From: JBGRPZ01 sp041725955
Lineage (GTDB): Bacteria > Bacteroidota > Bacteroidia > Bacteroidales > JBGRPZ01
Reading direction: 5' to 3'
NCBI GenBank assembly: GCA_041725955.1
Contig: JBGRQE010000005.1
Location: 42,673-106,672 of the forward strand
Length of the DNA stretch: 64,000 bases
Below, piece by piece: positions 1-7,808 of the stretch. The notes below the pieces were generated by a model. That model was not told the DNA's origin, ran no database searches, and saw only the letters and a list, made by a program, of their open reading frames with translations. The first letter of the stretch is position 1, and each line of letters starts with the position of its first letter. A program made the translations under genes and the position numbers.

Positions 1-1
1 T

Positions 2-499
2 ATTAAACTGCACCGTGCTTGTTGGATATTTTTTTGGATCATTAATTTAGCCTTACTTCCAGTAATAAGTGTTATGTATTCAAAAAAAGCAAGAGTAGAA
101 ACAATGACGTATTTATCTGCTTACCCAAATATTCCGTCAATGATTATTGAAAATACTAACGAATATTCAACAAAACAAGCTCCTCGTTTCTACCTTAATC
201 AATGGATTCCTATCTATGAAATATCGAAAAGTGCAGGTAGCAATACTGTTGAAAATGAAATAGAAAAAAGTAAAAAAGAACCTGCTTTTGTTATTTTTGA
301 AGGTCCTGATAATTTACAGGCAAGAGTTGATAGCATAAAAAACATCCTACCTAATATTGTTCCTGACACAGTAATTAAACCCGGATTTGTAGATGAATTT
401 TTACATTATATTAATCCGATTAATGCAAATCAAACTTCAATTATTTACCGCAATAAAGATATCTTTCCTAAAAAAGTAAGCAATTATGAAAAGAACTGA
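2..499 (+). CDS. C-terminal part of a membrane glycosyltransferase-like protein (cut by window edge)
   Basis: The reading frame is open to the left edge, so only the last 165 or so residues are visible and the internal ATG at 74 is not the true start. The visible part begins with a hydrophobic helix rich in Trp, Phe and Ile, followed by a soluble domain of about 140 residues. This layout, many membrane helices and then a periplasmic tail, resembles GT-C (mannosyltransferase-like) enzymes of Bacteroidota, but no catalytic motif lies in the visible part, so the family is an inference. The 3' end overlaps the ligA start by 14 bases, suggesting translational coupling with ligA. Confidence 0.5.
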   Translation: MKLHRACWIFFWIINLALLPVISVMYSKKARVETMTYLSAYPNIPSMIIENTNEYSTKQAPRFYLNQWIPIYEISKSAGSNTVENEIEKSKKEPAFVIFEGPDNLQARVDSIKNILPNIVPDTVIKPGFVDEFLHYINPINANQTSIIYRNKDIFPKKVSNYEKN

Positions 500-2519
500 G
501 GCAGAAAAGAAAATACATAAACTCGTATCAGAATTAAATCACCATAATTATCTGTATTATGTAAAAAATGATCCAGATATATCTGATTATGATTTTGATC
601 AGTTGCTAAAGGAACTCGAATCCCTGGAAAATGAATTCCCTGAACTCATACTTCCTATATCTCCTACTCAGAAAGTAGGAAAAGATATAACCAAAGAGTT
701 TACTCAGACTAAGCATCTATACCCTATGCTTTCTCTTGACAACACATACTCTGAAGAAGAAATAGTGGAGTTTGATAATAGAGTTCAAAAAATACTAGAA
801 CGAAAAGTTGACTATGTTTGTGAACTAAAGTTTGATGGTATTTCAATAAGCATAACCTATGTAGATGGCGTTTTCACTAAAGCAGTAACCCGTGGAGATG
901 GCGTTATTGGAGATGATGTTACTGCCAATGTAAAAACAATTCGATCTCTGCCTCTAAAGCTTATGGGAACAAATCATCCTCATAACTTAGAAATTCGTGG
1001 AGAAATATACTATCCCCATGCAGGTTTTGAAAAACTTAATGACGAGAAACTAAAAAAAGGAGAAAAGCCTTTTGCAAATCCTAGAAATGCTGCCTCAGGA
1101 ACTGTAAAAACACAAGATTCAAGTATAGTTGCCAAAAGACCTCTGGCACTGTTCTCTTACTATTTGATGAGTTCTGAAAAGAAACTCAACTCTCAATCAG
1201 AGAATCTTGAATTATTAAAAAGTTGGGGACTTCCTGTTTCTGATAGTTCTTGTTTGTGCAAAGACATTAAAGAAATAATGGACTTTATTCATCTTTGGGA
1301 TCAAAAACGAAGTATGCTCCCCTTTGATATTGATGGAATAGTTCTTAAGGTGAATAATGTTGAAGATCAAGAAGAATTGGGTTTCACTTCAAAATATCCG
1401 AGATGGGCAATCTCTTATAAATTTAAAGCAGAAAGAAAATCTACAGAACTTGTTTCAATTCAATATCAAGTTGGAAGAACGGGAGCTATAACTCCCGTTG
1501 CAAACTTAATGCCTGTATTCTTGGCAGGAACAACTGTTAAAAGAGCTTCATTACATAATGCAGATGTAATCAACGAACTAGATTTGCATGCACACGACCA
1601 TGTCTTCATTGAAAAAGGTGGCGAGATAATTCCTAAAATTGTTGGTGTCGATAAATCTAAGAGGGAAGAAAATTCTGCCAAAATAGAATTTACTAAAATA
1701 TGCCCTGAATGTAAATCCAACCTCATAAGAAAAGAAGGAGAAGCAGCTTACTATTGTCCTAATGAAAAAGAATGTCCTCCACAAATAAAAGGAAGAATAG
1801 AACATTTTATTAGCAAAAAAGCTCTAAATATCAACAGCTTAGGAGAAGGCAAGATCGATCTACTATTTAATAACAACCTGGTAAAAACTCCTGCAGATTT
1901 ATATAAGCTAAAATACGAAGATTTAATAGGACTTGAGAAAAAAGTAGATAGTGGAAAAAAAGTAAGCTTAAAAGAAAAATCAGTCAATAACATTCTAAAA
2001 GGTGTTGAAGATTCAAAAACAATAAGTTTTGCAAAAGTACTATTCGGTCTGGGAATCCGATTTGTAGGAGAAACGGTAGCAAAAAAACTTGTGAAGCACT
2101 TCAAAACTATTGACAATATAATTACCGCTCAATATGAAGACATAATTACAGTAGATGAAATTGGCGAAAAAATAGCAAACTCATTAATTCAATGGTGCTC
2201 TGACAAGGAAAACATACTCCTTATAGATAATCTACGTCCTTACGTACAATTTGAAGATACTACTGAACAAGAAAAAGAAAGCAACTCCCCAATAAATCAA
2301 AAAACTTTTGTTATCAGCGGTACATTCGACTTATCTCGAGATTTGATAAAACAAAAAATCGAAGAAAATGGAGGTAAGATATCAAGTAGTATAAGTAAAA
2401 AAACAGATTATTTAGTAGCTGGAGAAAAAATTGGACCTAGCAAACTAAAAAAGGCTGAAGATTTAAAAACTAAAATTATCTCATTAGAAGCTCTTAAGGA
2501 AATTATAAAATTTGACTAA
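486..2519 (+). CDS. ligA: NAD-dependent DNA ligase LigA
   Basis: This enzyme seals single-strand nicks using NAD+ in replication and repair. At 677 residues it has the usual full length. The adenylation domain holds the active-site Lys115 in the motif ELKFDG. An OB fold follows, then a four-Cys zinc finger starting at CPEC (residues 406-409), helix-hairpin-helix repeats in the region 430-590, and a C-terminal BRCT domain (about 600-677) beginning near FVISGTF. The start codon lies inside the end of the upstream glycosyltransferase-like gene. A hairpin terminator follows 7 bases after the stop. The assignment is secure. Confidence 0.98.
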   Translation: MKRTEAEKKIHKLVSELNHHNYLYYVKNDPDISDYDFDQLLKELESLENEFPELILPISPTQKVGKDITKEFTQTKHLYPMLSLDNTYSEEEIVEFDNRVQKILERKVDYVCELKFDGISISITYVDGVFTKAVTRGDGVIGDDVTANVKTIRSLPLKLMGTNHPHNLEIRGEIYYPHAGFEKLNDEKLKKGEKPFANPRNAASGTVKTQDSSIVAKRPLALFSYYLMSSEKKLNSQSENLELLKSWGLPVSDSSCLCKDIKEIMDFIHLWDQKRSMLPFDIDGIVLKVNNVEDQEELGFTSKYPRWAISYKFKAERKSTELVSIQYQVGRTGAITPVANLMPVFLAGTTVKRASLHNADVINELDLHAHDHVFIEKGGEIIPKIVGVDKSKREENSAKIEFTKICPECKSNLIRKEGEAAYYCPNEKECPPQIKGRIEHFISKKALNINSLGEGKIDLLFNNNLVKTPADLYKLKYEDLIGLEKKVDSGKKVSLKEKSVNNILKGVEDSKTISFAKVLFGLGIRFVGETVAKKLVKHFKTIDNIITAQYEDIITVDEIGEKIANSLIQWCSDKENILLIDNLRPYVQFEDTTEQEKESNSPINQKTFVISGTFDLSRDLIKQKIEENGGKISSSISKKTDYLVAGEKIGPSKLKKAEDLKTKIISLEALKEIIKFD

Positions 2520-2525
2520 TGATAA

Positions 2526-2562
2526 GAAAGGAGTGTTTTTCTCAAAATACTCCTTTTCTCTT
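2526..2562 (+). terminator. Intrinsic terminator of ligA
   Basis: A GAAAGGAG stem pairs with CTCCTTTTC, followed by a T-rich tract, just after the ligA stop codon. Confidence 0.75.
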
Positions 2563-2794
2563 TTGAGATATTTATATACACGACAATTATATTTTATCAG
2601 TTCTTAAATTCCTTAATAATAAAGTTGTAAAAGAATAATTCAAGTGTACAAAAGCGGAAATAAAAACTATTACAATTAAGCGTTTCTCTCTGTATACATA
2701 CTATAAACAAGCACACTCCATATAAGTATCTTTAATATGCAATGTTACTTTACTTTTAGACCAAGGCAGGTAATGATTGTATTATACCCCAGTA

Positions 2795-3003
2795 GATTTC
2801 CATCAAATACCTAGGAGGTTTCCATCAAATACCTAGGAGATTTTCGTCAAATACCTAGGAGGTTTTTACCTAATATCTAGGAGGTTTTTACCTAATACCT
2901 AAGAGGTTTTTACCTAATATCTAGGAGGTATAGAGTAAATTAGAGGTAGATATTGTGGAATTAAAGGTAGGAATGGTAGTGACTTAAGGTAAGAATGGTA
3001 ACG
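2795..3003. repeat. 22-bp-period tandem array A
   Basis: The core CTAGGAG (once CTAAGAG) starts at 2811, 2833, 2855, 2877, 2899 and 2921, an exact 22-base period over six units. The consensus is roughly TACCTAGGAGGTTTTTACC. A degenerate unit sits at about 2943 (TTAGAGG). Related AGGTAGG and AGGTAAG cores at 2965 and 2987 keep the same register, so the periodicity covers about nine units. There are no unique spacers. The period is not a multiple of 3 and no open frame runs through it. The array lies in the 684-base gap between ligA and a minus-strand gene. The rest of that gap (2563-2794 and 3004-3202) is AT-rich with no gene that I can support. A related array lies at 39990-40157. Confidence 0.9.
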
Positions 3004-3202
3004 GTTGCTAGCTTTGATTGAACCTATATCTGCATGGTTTTAAGAAAAGCCCACAATCATTACCTTTACCCTTCTTAGACTTAAAGGAAAAACAATTAAA
3101 TTATTATAATTAGCTTAATACAAGTAAGGAATATAGGAATCGAGAAGACTATAAATAACAGACATATATTTATATAAAAAATTGCCATTTACTTAAGTAA
3201 AT

Positions 3203-3547
3203 CTAAAATTTAAGATTCTGGTGTTTTCTATAGCTCAATCGTTTTTCTCTGATAAAGAATAATTCAAAACAAGAATTATACTTTTGTTTAAAGAACAAGA
3301 CGAAATCACCAATTTCATAGATTCGAATATCTACATGAGAGCAAAATTTTCTTATCAGATTCTTTTCAATTTCTGATTTATCATAAAGTTTTCCTACACG
3401 GTACCCATAAACTTTATATAACAACCCTTTACTATCTTCTTCTTTAGAAGAACTACCAGAATCATAACGATTAACTTCAGGTACCTTTTCGTAATAATCA
3501 TTTAAACAAAAAGCCATAATTTGAATATTTTCGAAAGGATTAAACAA
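3203..3547 (-). CDS. Small hypothetical protein
   Basis: A 114-residue frame with no recognised domain, signal peptide or membrane helix. It is rich in Lys, Tyr and Phe, with a Ser/Glu-rich stretch near residues 30-40. The ATG at 3517 (protein beginning MAFCLNDYYE) is an equally plausible start and would give 104 residues. It lies alone between repeat array A and the DUF2807 gene, on the same strand as the latter. It could be a real short gene or a chance frame in AT-rich DNA. Confidence 0.4.
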   Translation of the reverse strand: MFNPFENIQIMAFCLNDYYEKVPEVNRYDSGSSSKEEDSKGLLYKVYGYRVGKLYDKSEIEKNLIRKFCSHVDIRIYEIGDFVLFFKQKYNSCFELFFIREKRLSYRKHQNLKF

Positions 3548-3628
3548 GACTAAAACAACTATCTAAATACACACGTCAAAAGATACAAATTGCCTTTTAA
3601 TTAAAAGACAAAAAAACATTAAAAAAAC

Positions 3629-4366
3629 TTAAACCTTTTGCATACCATAAATTCCATTCTTATTTTCTTCTTTTTTCAATGCTCTTCTCTTTATATAGAA
3701 AACTCTCGACACCCCTCTAGACTCTGCTTTTATTCTATTCAAACCATTTAAATAACATACAGAAGCTCCATCAGAATTTATACACCAAGATTTCACAGAA
3801 CAATTTAAAGCTTTTAGAGAAGAAGCTCCTAAAACATAACAATGAGCACGAGAAATATCTCCTTCTAAGTCTAAAGAACACTTACCTTTTAGAACTCCCG
3901 TAAAAGAATCTACACTCACTTTTAAATCTAATTTTGGAACTCCAGAGGCAATAACACGAGCGCTGGAGGCAAAAACATTTACAGGAGAAAAAACACGAAC
4001 AGCACCTGAAACCTTTAACTCTTTGAGGTCAGATATATAAATTATTATCTTCAAAGTACTTGTATTTACAAAAGATCCAAAAGAAGCTATATGAAGAATC
4101 CCCTGTTCAATTCTACAAACAACATTATCATGATAATTTTCATCTGTTTCTATCTCAACAGAAAACTCAGATCTTTTCTGAATAAAAACATCAAAAGAAC
4201 CAGATAAATTTAAATGTGTAAAAGGCGCCAATTCTCTTTTTCTACGAACAACCTTTCCTGATGCTTTTTCCAAAAAACCAGAATTAAATAAATTAATACT
4301 AGGAGAAAAAAAAGGATACATTAAGAATAATAGAAAATCCAAAATCCAATCAAAAACTTGCCTCAT
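3629..4366 (-). CDS. DUF2807 (head GIN) domain protein
   Basis: This 245-residue protein has one hydrophobic N-terminal segment (about 7-25). It then has a long run of short beta strands rich in Ser, Val and Gly, typical of the DUF2807 putative auto-transporter adhesin-like beta-solenoid of Bacteroidota. The recognisable entry is the stretch around FTHLNLSGSFDVFIQK, which matches the family's usual start. It is likely exported or anchored in the envelope; its ligand is unknown. The C-terminus is unusually basic (RRALKKEENK). Confidence 0.75.
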   Translation of the reverse strand: MRQVFDWILDFLLFLMYPFFSPSINLFNSGFLEKASGKVVRRKRELAPFTHLNLSGSFDVFIQKRSEFSVEIETDENYHDNVVCRIEQGILHIASFGSFVNTSTLKIIIYISDLKELKVSGAVRVFSPVNVFASSARVIASGVPKLDLKVSVDSFTGVLKGKCSLDLEGDISRAHCYVLGASSLKALNCSVKSWCINSDGASVCYLNGLNRIKAESRGVSRVFYIKRRALKKEENKNGIYGMQKV

Positions 4367-4647
4367 ATCTTGTGTTTTGCATTGAAAAACGATGATAAAT
4401 AATATAAATTCTTAAAGAATTGTTAATTAGGAATTATTAACAAGCGACATATCTGGGTTTATGGAGGTATATGAACAAGCTATCATAAAGATAATTAAAT
4501 CTTCTACAATTAAAAAATTTTTCCTGAAGTCCGCTTTTACTTTAAACAAAGTCTTTTTATAATATTTAGTCACTATTTACGTTAAAATGCGATATTCAAA
4601 GGGGCAAAACCCATAAATGACACAAGATTTATTGAATTTTTGTACAT

Positions 4648-5568
4648 ATGAAAAACTGGTATTCACATGGCGCTGCCATTGGCGGAATGTTGCTTTTTGG
4701 TCTTACTTTTGTTTGGACTAAAATAATTTTTAATTACTACGGGCCTATAACTACAATTTTTATTCGCCTTATTATTTCGTTCTTTATCCTTGCTGCAATA
4801 TCAAAGATATTTGGAAACAAAGAAAAAGTAAAAAAAGAAGACAGGTTAACAATGATATTATCAGCTCTTGCTAGCCCTTTTCTATATTTTTATTGTGAAA
4901 ATTATGGTCTTGAATTAGTGAGTCCCACTATGGCTTCAATAATTGTAGCTACAATACCACTGTTCGCTCCTTTAGCAGGCTTCATTTTTTTAAGAGAAAA
5001 AATGTCTTTATTAAATATTACAGGTCTAGCCGTTTCTACTGGAGGAATAATGTTTATTTTGGTTGATAAGAACTTTTCATTTCAAGCCGATCCCAAAGGA
5101 GTATTATTCTTATTTGGAGCAGTTTTTGCCGCTATTTGGTATAGTATAATGACAAGAAAATTGACTAAAAAGTATAGTGCTATAACCATTGTCAAGTATC
5201 AAAATATTATTAGCTCATTTTACTTTGCTCCATTCTTTTTCATACAAGAATACCAAGATTTTATTAGTACACCAATTACAACCGAATTGGTAATAACTAT
5301 GCTTGAATTGGCTTTCTTTGCTTCTGCTGTAGCATTTATTTTATTCACATTTGCTCTAAAACATTTGGGAGTTTCAAGAACCAATTTATATTCAAATTTG
5401 ATTCCTGTTTTTACTGCTATGTTTAGTTTCTTTATGATTGGAGAGACATTCTCTACAGATAAAATATTAGGAATGTTTGTAGTAGTTCTAGGACTTTATG
5501 TTTCTCAAATAAACTTTAAAAACATAGCCTTTTTTAAAAGTAAAAAAGAAATAATATCATCAAAATAA
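4648..5568 (+). CDS. EamA-family (DMT) transporter, copy 1
   Basis: This 306-residue integral membrane protein has about ten hydrophobic helices in two EamA repeats. The first begins at GGMLLFGLTFVWTKI and the second at about residue 150 (LFGAVFAAIWYSIM). The family exports metabolites or amino acids; the substrate cannot be read from the sequence. A paralogue with the same layout follows 89 bases downstream on the same strand (5658), consistent with tandem duplication. The start ATG follows an AT-rich leader. Confidence 0.9.
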   Translation: MKNWYSHGAAIGGMLLFGLTFVWTKIIFNYYGPITTIFIRLIISFFILAAISKIFGNKEKVKKEDRLTMILSALASPFLYFYCENYGLELVSPTMASIIVATIPLFAPLAGFIFLREKMSLLNITGLAVSTGGIMFILVDKNFSFQADPKGVLFLFGAVFAAIWYSIMTRKLTKKYSAITIVKYQNIISSFYFAPFFFIQEYQDFISTPITTELVITMLELAFFASAVAFILFTFALKHLGVSRTNLYSNLIPVFTAMFSFFMIGETFSTDKILGMFVVVLGLYVSQINFKNIAFFKSKKEIISSK

Positions 5569-5657
5569 ATTAACAACATAAGAGCAGAAACAAAATTAAG
5601 TAATTCAAAACAAAAGAGTAAATTTGTTTAAAGACCCTTTTACTCTATTTTTTGTTT

Positions 5658-6575
5658 ATGAAGAAATTACTTGTCATTGGCTCTGCTCTTATTGCCAGTT
5701 TTATTTTCGGAATCTCTTTTGTATGGTCAAAAATTGCTTTTCATGATTTTGGTCCCATATCTACAATCACAATTAGACTTATTATATCTGCAATCTTTTT
5801 ACTAGGCTTTAGTAAATTATTTCGTTTAAAATTAAAGATTCAAAAAAAGGATTGGAAAACAATGATAATTGGAGCGATACTAAGTCCGTTCCTAACTTTT
5901 TTTGCTGAATATGAAGGATTAACAAGAATTAATGCAACAGATGCATCAGTAATCGTCTCTACACTTCCTTTATTTACTCCAATTGCAGCTTATTTTTTCT
6001 TAAAAGAAAGATTCAAAGCAATTTTCTTTATTGGATTGATCATATCTTCAATTGGTGTTTTTATAACTTTAACCAGTCGCGATTTTCAGTTCAACGCATC
6101 TCCTACAGGCGTAATAATTGAATCGTCTATGGTTATTGCTGCTGTTTTATATAGTGTAGTACAAAAGAACCTTTGTCAATCATACAATCCAATAATAATA
6201 ATTTTGTATCAAAACACAATTAGTGTACTCCTCTACCTTCCCTTCTTATATTTTATGGAATGGGAACAACTAATTTCTGTAAAACCGTCTATAGAATCGA
6301 TAAGATCAATGCTTCTTTTAGCTATTTTTGCTTCTTCAGTAGCATTTATTCTATATACCTATTCAATAAACAAACTTGGAGCAAGTAAAGCCAACTTATA
6401 TTTCAATTTACTTCCTGTATTCACAGCGATAACGGCATTTTTTTATCTAAATGAAAAATTAACAACTCATAAAATAATCGGGATTATTATTGTAATTGGC
6501 GGATTATATTTATCACAAACTAAAATCTCCAAAACATTAGTAAAAAAAACAAAAAAACAGCTTTCTCATAAGTAG
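5658..6575 (+). CDS. EamA-family (DMT) transporter, copy 2
   Basis: This 305-residue ten-helix transporter is closely similar in layout to the preceding one. Shared features are the opening FGISFVWSKIAF, a xVSPT/NATDAS-type helix followed by IVSTLPLFTP, and the closing GLYLSQ. I chose the ATG at 5658 rather than the upstream in-frame TTG at 5652. It may form a two-gene unit with copy 1, as either a duplication or a heteromeric pair. The substrate is unknown. Confidence 0.9.
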   Translation: MKKLLVIGSALIASFIFGISFVWSKIAFHDFGPISTITIRLIISAIFLLGFSKLFRLKLKIQKKDWKTMIIGAILSPFLTFFAEYEGLTRINATDASVIVSTLPLFTPIAAYFFLKERFKAIFFIGLIISSIGVFITLTSRDFQFNASPTGVIIESSMVIAAVLYSVVQKNLCQSYNPIIIILYQNTISVLLYLPFLYFMEWEQLISVKPSIESIRSMLLLAIFASSVAFILYTYSINKLGASKANLYFNLLPVFTAITAFFYLNEKLTTHKIIGIIIVIGGLYLSQTKISKTLVKKTKKQLSHK

Positions 6576-6647
6576 CCTGATTTTCCGAATGTTCGACTAT
6601 TACTGAGAAATAACAATAAAAAAGTTTATGCTTTTTTTAACAAAAAG

Positions 6648-6678
6648 CTTGCTCAATATTATTTTTATTCTACCTTTG
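6648..6678 (+). promoter_or_regulatory. Bacteroidota-type promoter for the tRNA-Met pair
   Basis: CTTG at 6648-6651, a 19-base spacer, then TACCTTTG at 6671-6678 fit the TTTG-N19/21-TAnnTTTG consensus of the Bacteroidota primary sigma factor. The first tRNA starts 12 bases further on. Confidence 0.75.
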
Positions 6679-6690
6679 CACACGCAAAAC

Positions 6691-6764
6691 GGCGAGGTAG
6701 CTCAGTTGGTTAGAGCGTCGGATTCATAACCCGGAGGTCGCGAGTTCAATTCTCGCTCTCGCCA
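6691..6764 (+). tRNA. tRNA-Met(CAU), copy 1
   Basis: A 74-base cloverleaf with acceptor GGCGAGG pairing with TCTCGCC, D arm GCTC/GAGC, anticodon loop TTCATAA, T arm GCGAG-TTCAATT-CTCGC and an A discriminator; CCA is not encoded. The first pair is G-C and the anticodon stem lacks the GGG/CCC run of initiators, so this is the elongator type. The last pair of the anticodon stem is A-C. A CAU isoleucine tRNA (lysidine-modified) is less likely. Confidence 0.93.
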
Positions 6765-6800
6765 CACAGTTCTTATTTTAACGCATATTATATTTTATAT

Positions 6801-6874
6801 GGCGAGGTAGCTCAGTTGGTTAGAGCGTCGGATTCATAACCCGGAGGTCGCGAGTTCAATTCTCGCTCTCGCCA
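6801..6874 (+). tRNA. tRNA-Met(CAU), copy 2
   Basis: Identical over all 74 bases to the tRNA at 6691-6764 and 36 bases downstream of it. The two are probably co-transcribed from the promoter at 6648-6678 and ended by the hairpin at 6878. Confidence 0.93.
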
Positions 6875-6877
6875 CAA

Positions 6878-6917
6878 AAAGAGCTTAAATAATAAATATT
6901 TAAGCTCTTTTTTTTTA
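6878..6917 (+). terminator. Terminator of the tRNA-Met unit
   Basis: A perfect 13-bp stem (6878-6890 with 6898-6910), seven-base loop and a long T run immediately after tRNA copy 2. Its T run overlaps TATTTTTG (6916-6923), a possible -7 element for the next gene. Confidence 0.85.
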
Positions 6918-6929
6918 TTTTTGCTATCC

Positions 6930-7760
6930 ATGAAAAGTTGTATAAAACAAACATTATTTGCCTTATTATTCTCTATATCTCACTTCATATCTTCACAATC
7001 TTATGGACAAACTTTAGATACAGTTTTAGCTTTTAATGAAGGAGAACGATTAGAGTATTATGCTTCCTATAATTGGGGACCTATTTGGATTACTGCCGGT
7101 GACGTTAGTTTTGAAATAAAAAGTAAAAATAAAAATGAATTCTTATTCTATTCAGAAGGTCGCTCCAGAACAAAATATGATTGGATTTACAAGATAAGGG
7201 ATTACTACACCTCTACTGCCTCAAAAAACAATTTATCACCAAGCTATTTTTACAGAAACACAAATGAAGGTGATAATTGGGTGAGAAATAAATACTTCTT
7301 CTACCATAAAAAACAAATAATTAAATCTGAACTGATTAGCAACAAAAAACCTTTTAAAAGAGATAGTATTCAAAGACTAAAAAAAGGAACATTAGATGTA
7401 TTAACAGCAGTTTACTATGCAAGAAGTATTGAATTTAAAAACAAAAAAATTGGCACCAAAATACCTTTCAGATTAATAATCGATAATAAGATCCACGATT
7501 TATTTGTCAAATACCGAGGTATTGAAAACATAAAAACACGCTCAGGAAAAGTTTTCAGATGTTATAAATTTACAGCTTTACTGGTTAAAGGAACTATCTT
7601 TAAAGGTGGAGAAGATCTAGACGTTTGGATAAGTTGTGATAGAAACAGAATCCCAATACAGGTTTCTGCTAAAATTATTGTTGGATCAGTAAAAGCACAA
7701 ATTAAAAATATTTCTAATCTAAAGTACCCCATAGAATCTGAAGTAAAACCTAAAAAATAA
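6930..7760 (+). CDS. DUF3108 family exported protein
   Basis: This 276-residue protein has a signal peptide (basic start MKSCIKQ, hydrophobic core, then a likely cut after SQSYGQ). The mature part is beta-rich and matches DUF3108 of Bacteroidota: GERLEYYASYNWGPIWITAG near the start and the strand pattern TRSGKVFRCYKFTALLVKG later. The role is unknown, presumably periplasmic or outer-membrane associated. I chose the ATG at 6930 over the in-frame TTG at 6921 because the signal peptide begins there. Confidence 0.85.
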   Translation: MKSCIKQTLFALLFSISHFISSQSYGQTLDTVLAFNEGERLEYYASYNWGPIWITAGDVSFEIKSKNKNEFLFYSEGRSRTKYDWIYKIRDYYTSTASKNNLSPSYFYRNTNEGDNWVRNKYFFYHKKQIIKSELISNKKPFKRDSIQRLKKGTLDVLTAVYYARSIEFKNKKIGTKIPFRLIIDNKIHDLFVKYRGIENIKTRSGKVFRCYKFTALLVKGTIFKGGEDLDVWISCDRNRIPIQVSAKIIVGSVKAQIKNISNLKYPIESEVKPKK

Positions 7761-7808
7761 TTCCTAAATTGCCACCGAAAAATACTCATAACATAATCAA
7801 GAAAAAAA

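Noticed and set aside
1466..2116. Minus-strand open frames inside ligA
   Set aside because: They overlap a securely identified gene in another frame and have no recognisable protein features.
2795..3003. CRISPR array in the 22-bp repeats
   Set aside because: The whole 22-base period is conserved, so there are no unique spacers, and no cas genes are near. A lone Cas4-like nuclease at 48217 is not evidence for a CRISPR locus.
6691..6764. Initiator tRNA-Met or tRNA-Ile(CAU)
   Set aside because: The first acceptor pair is G-C and there is no GGG/CCC anticodon stem (initiator). The acceptor and loop do not resemble the usual Ile2 type.
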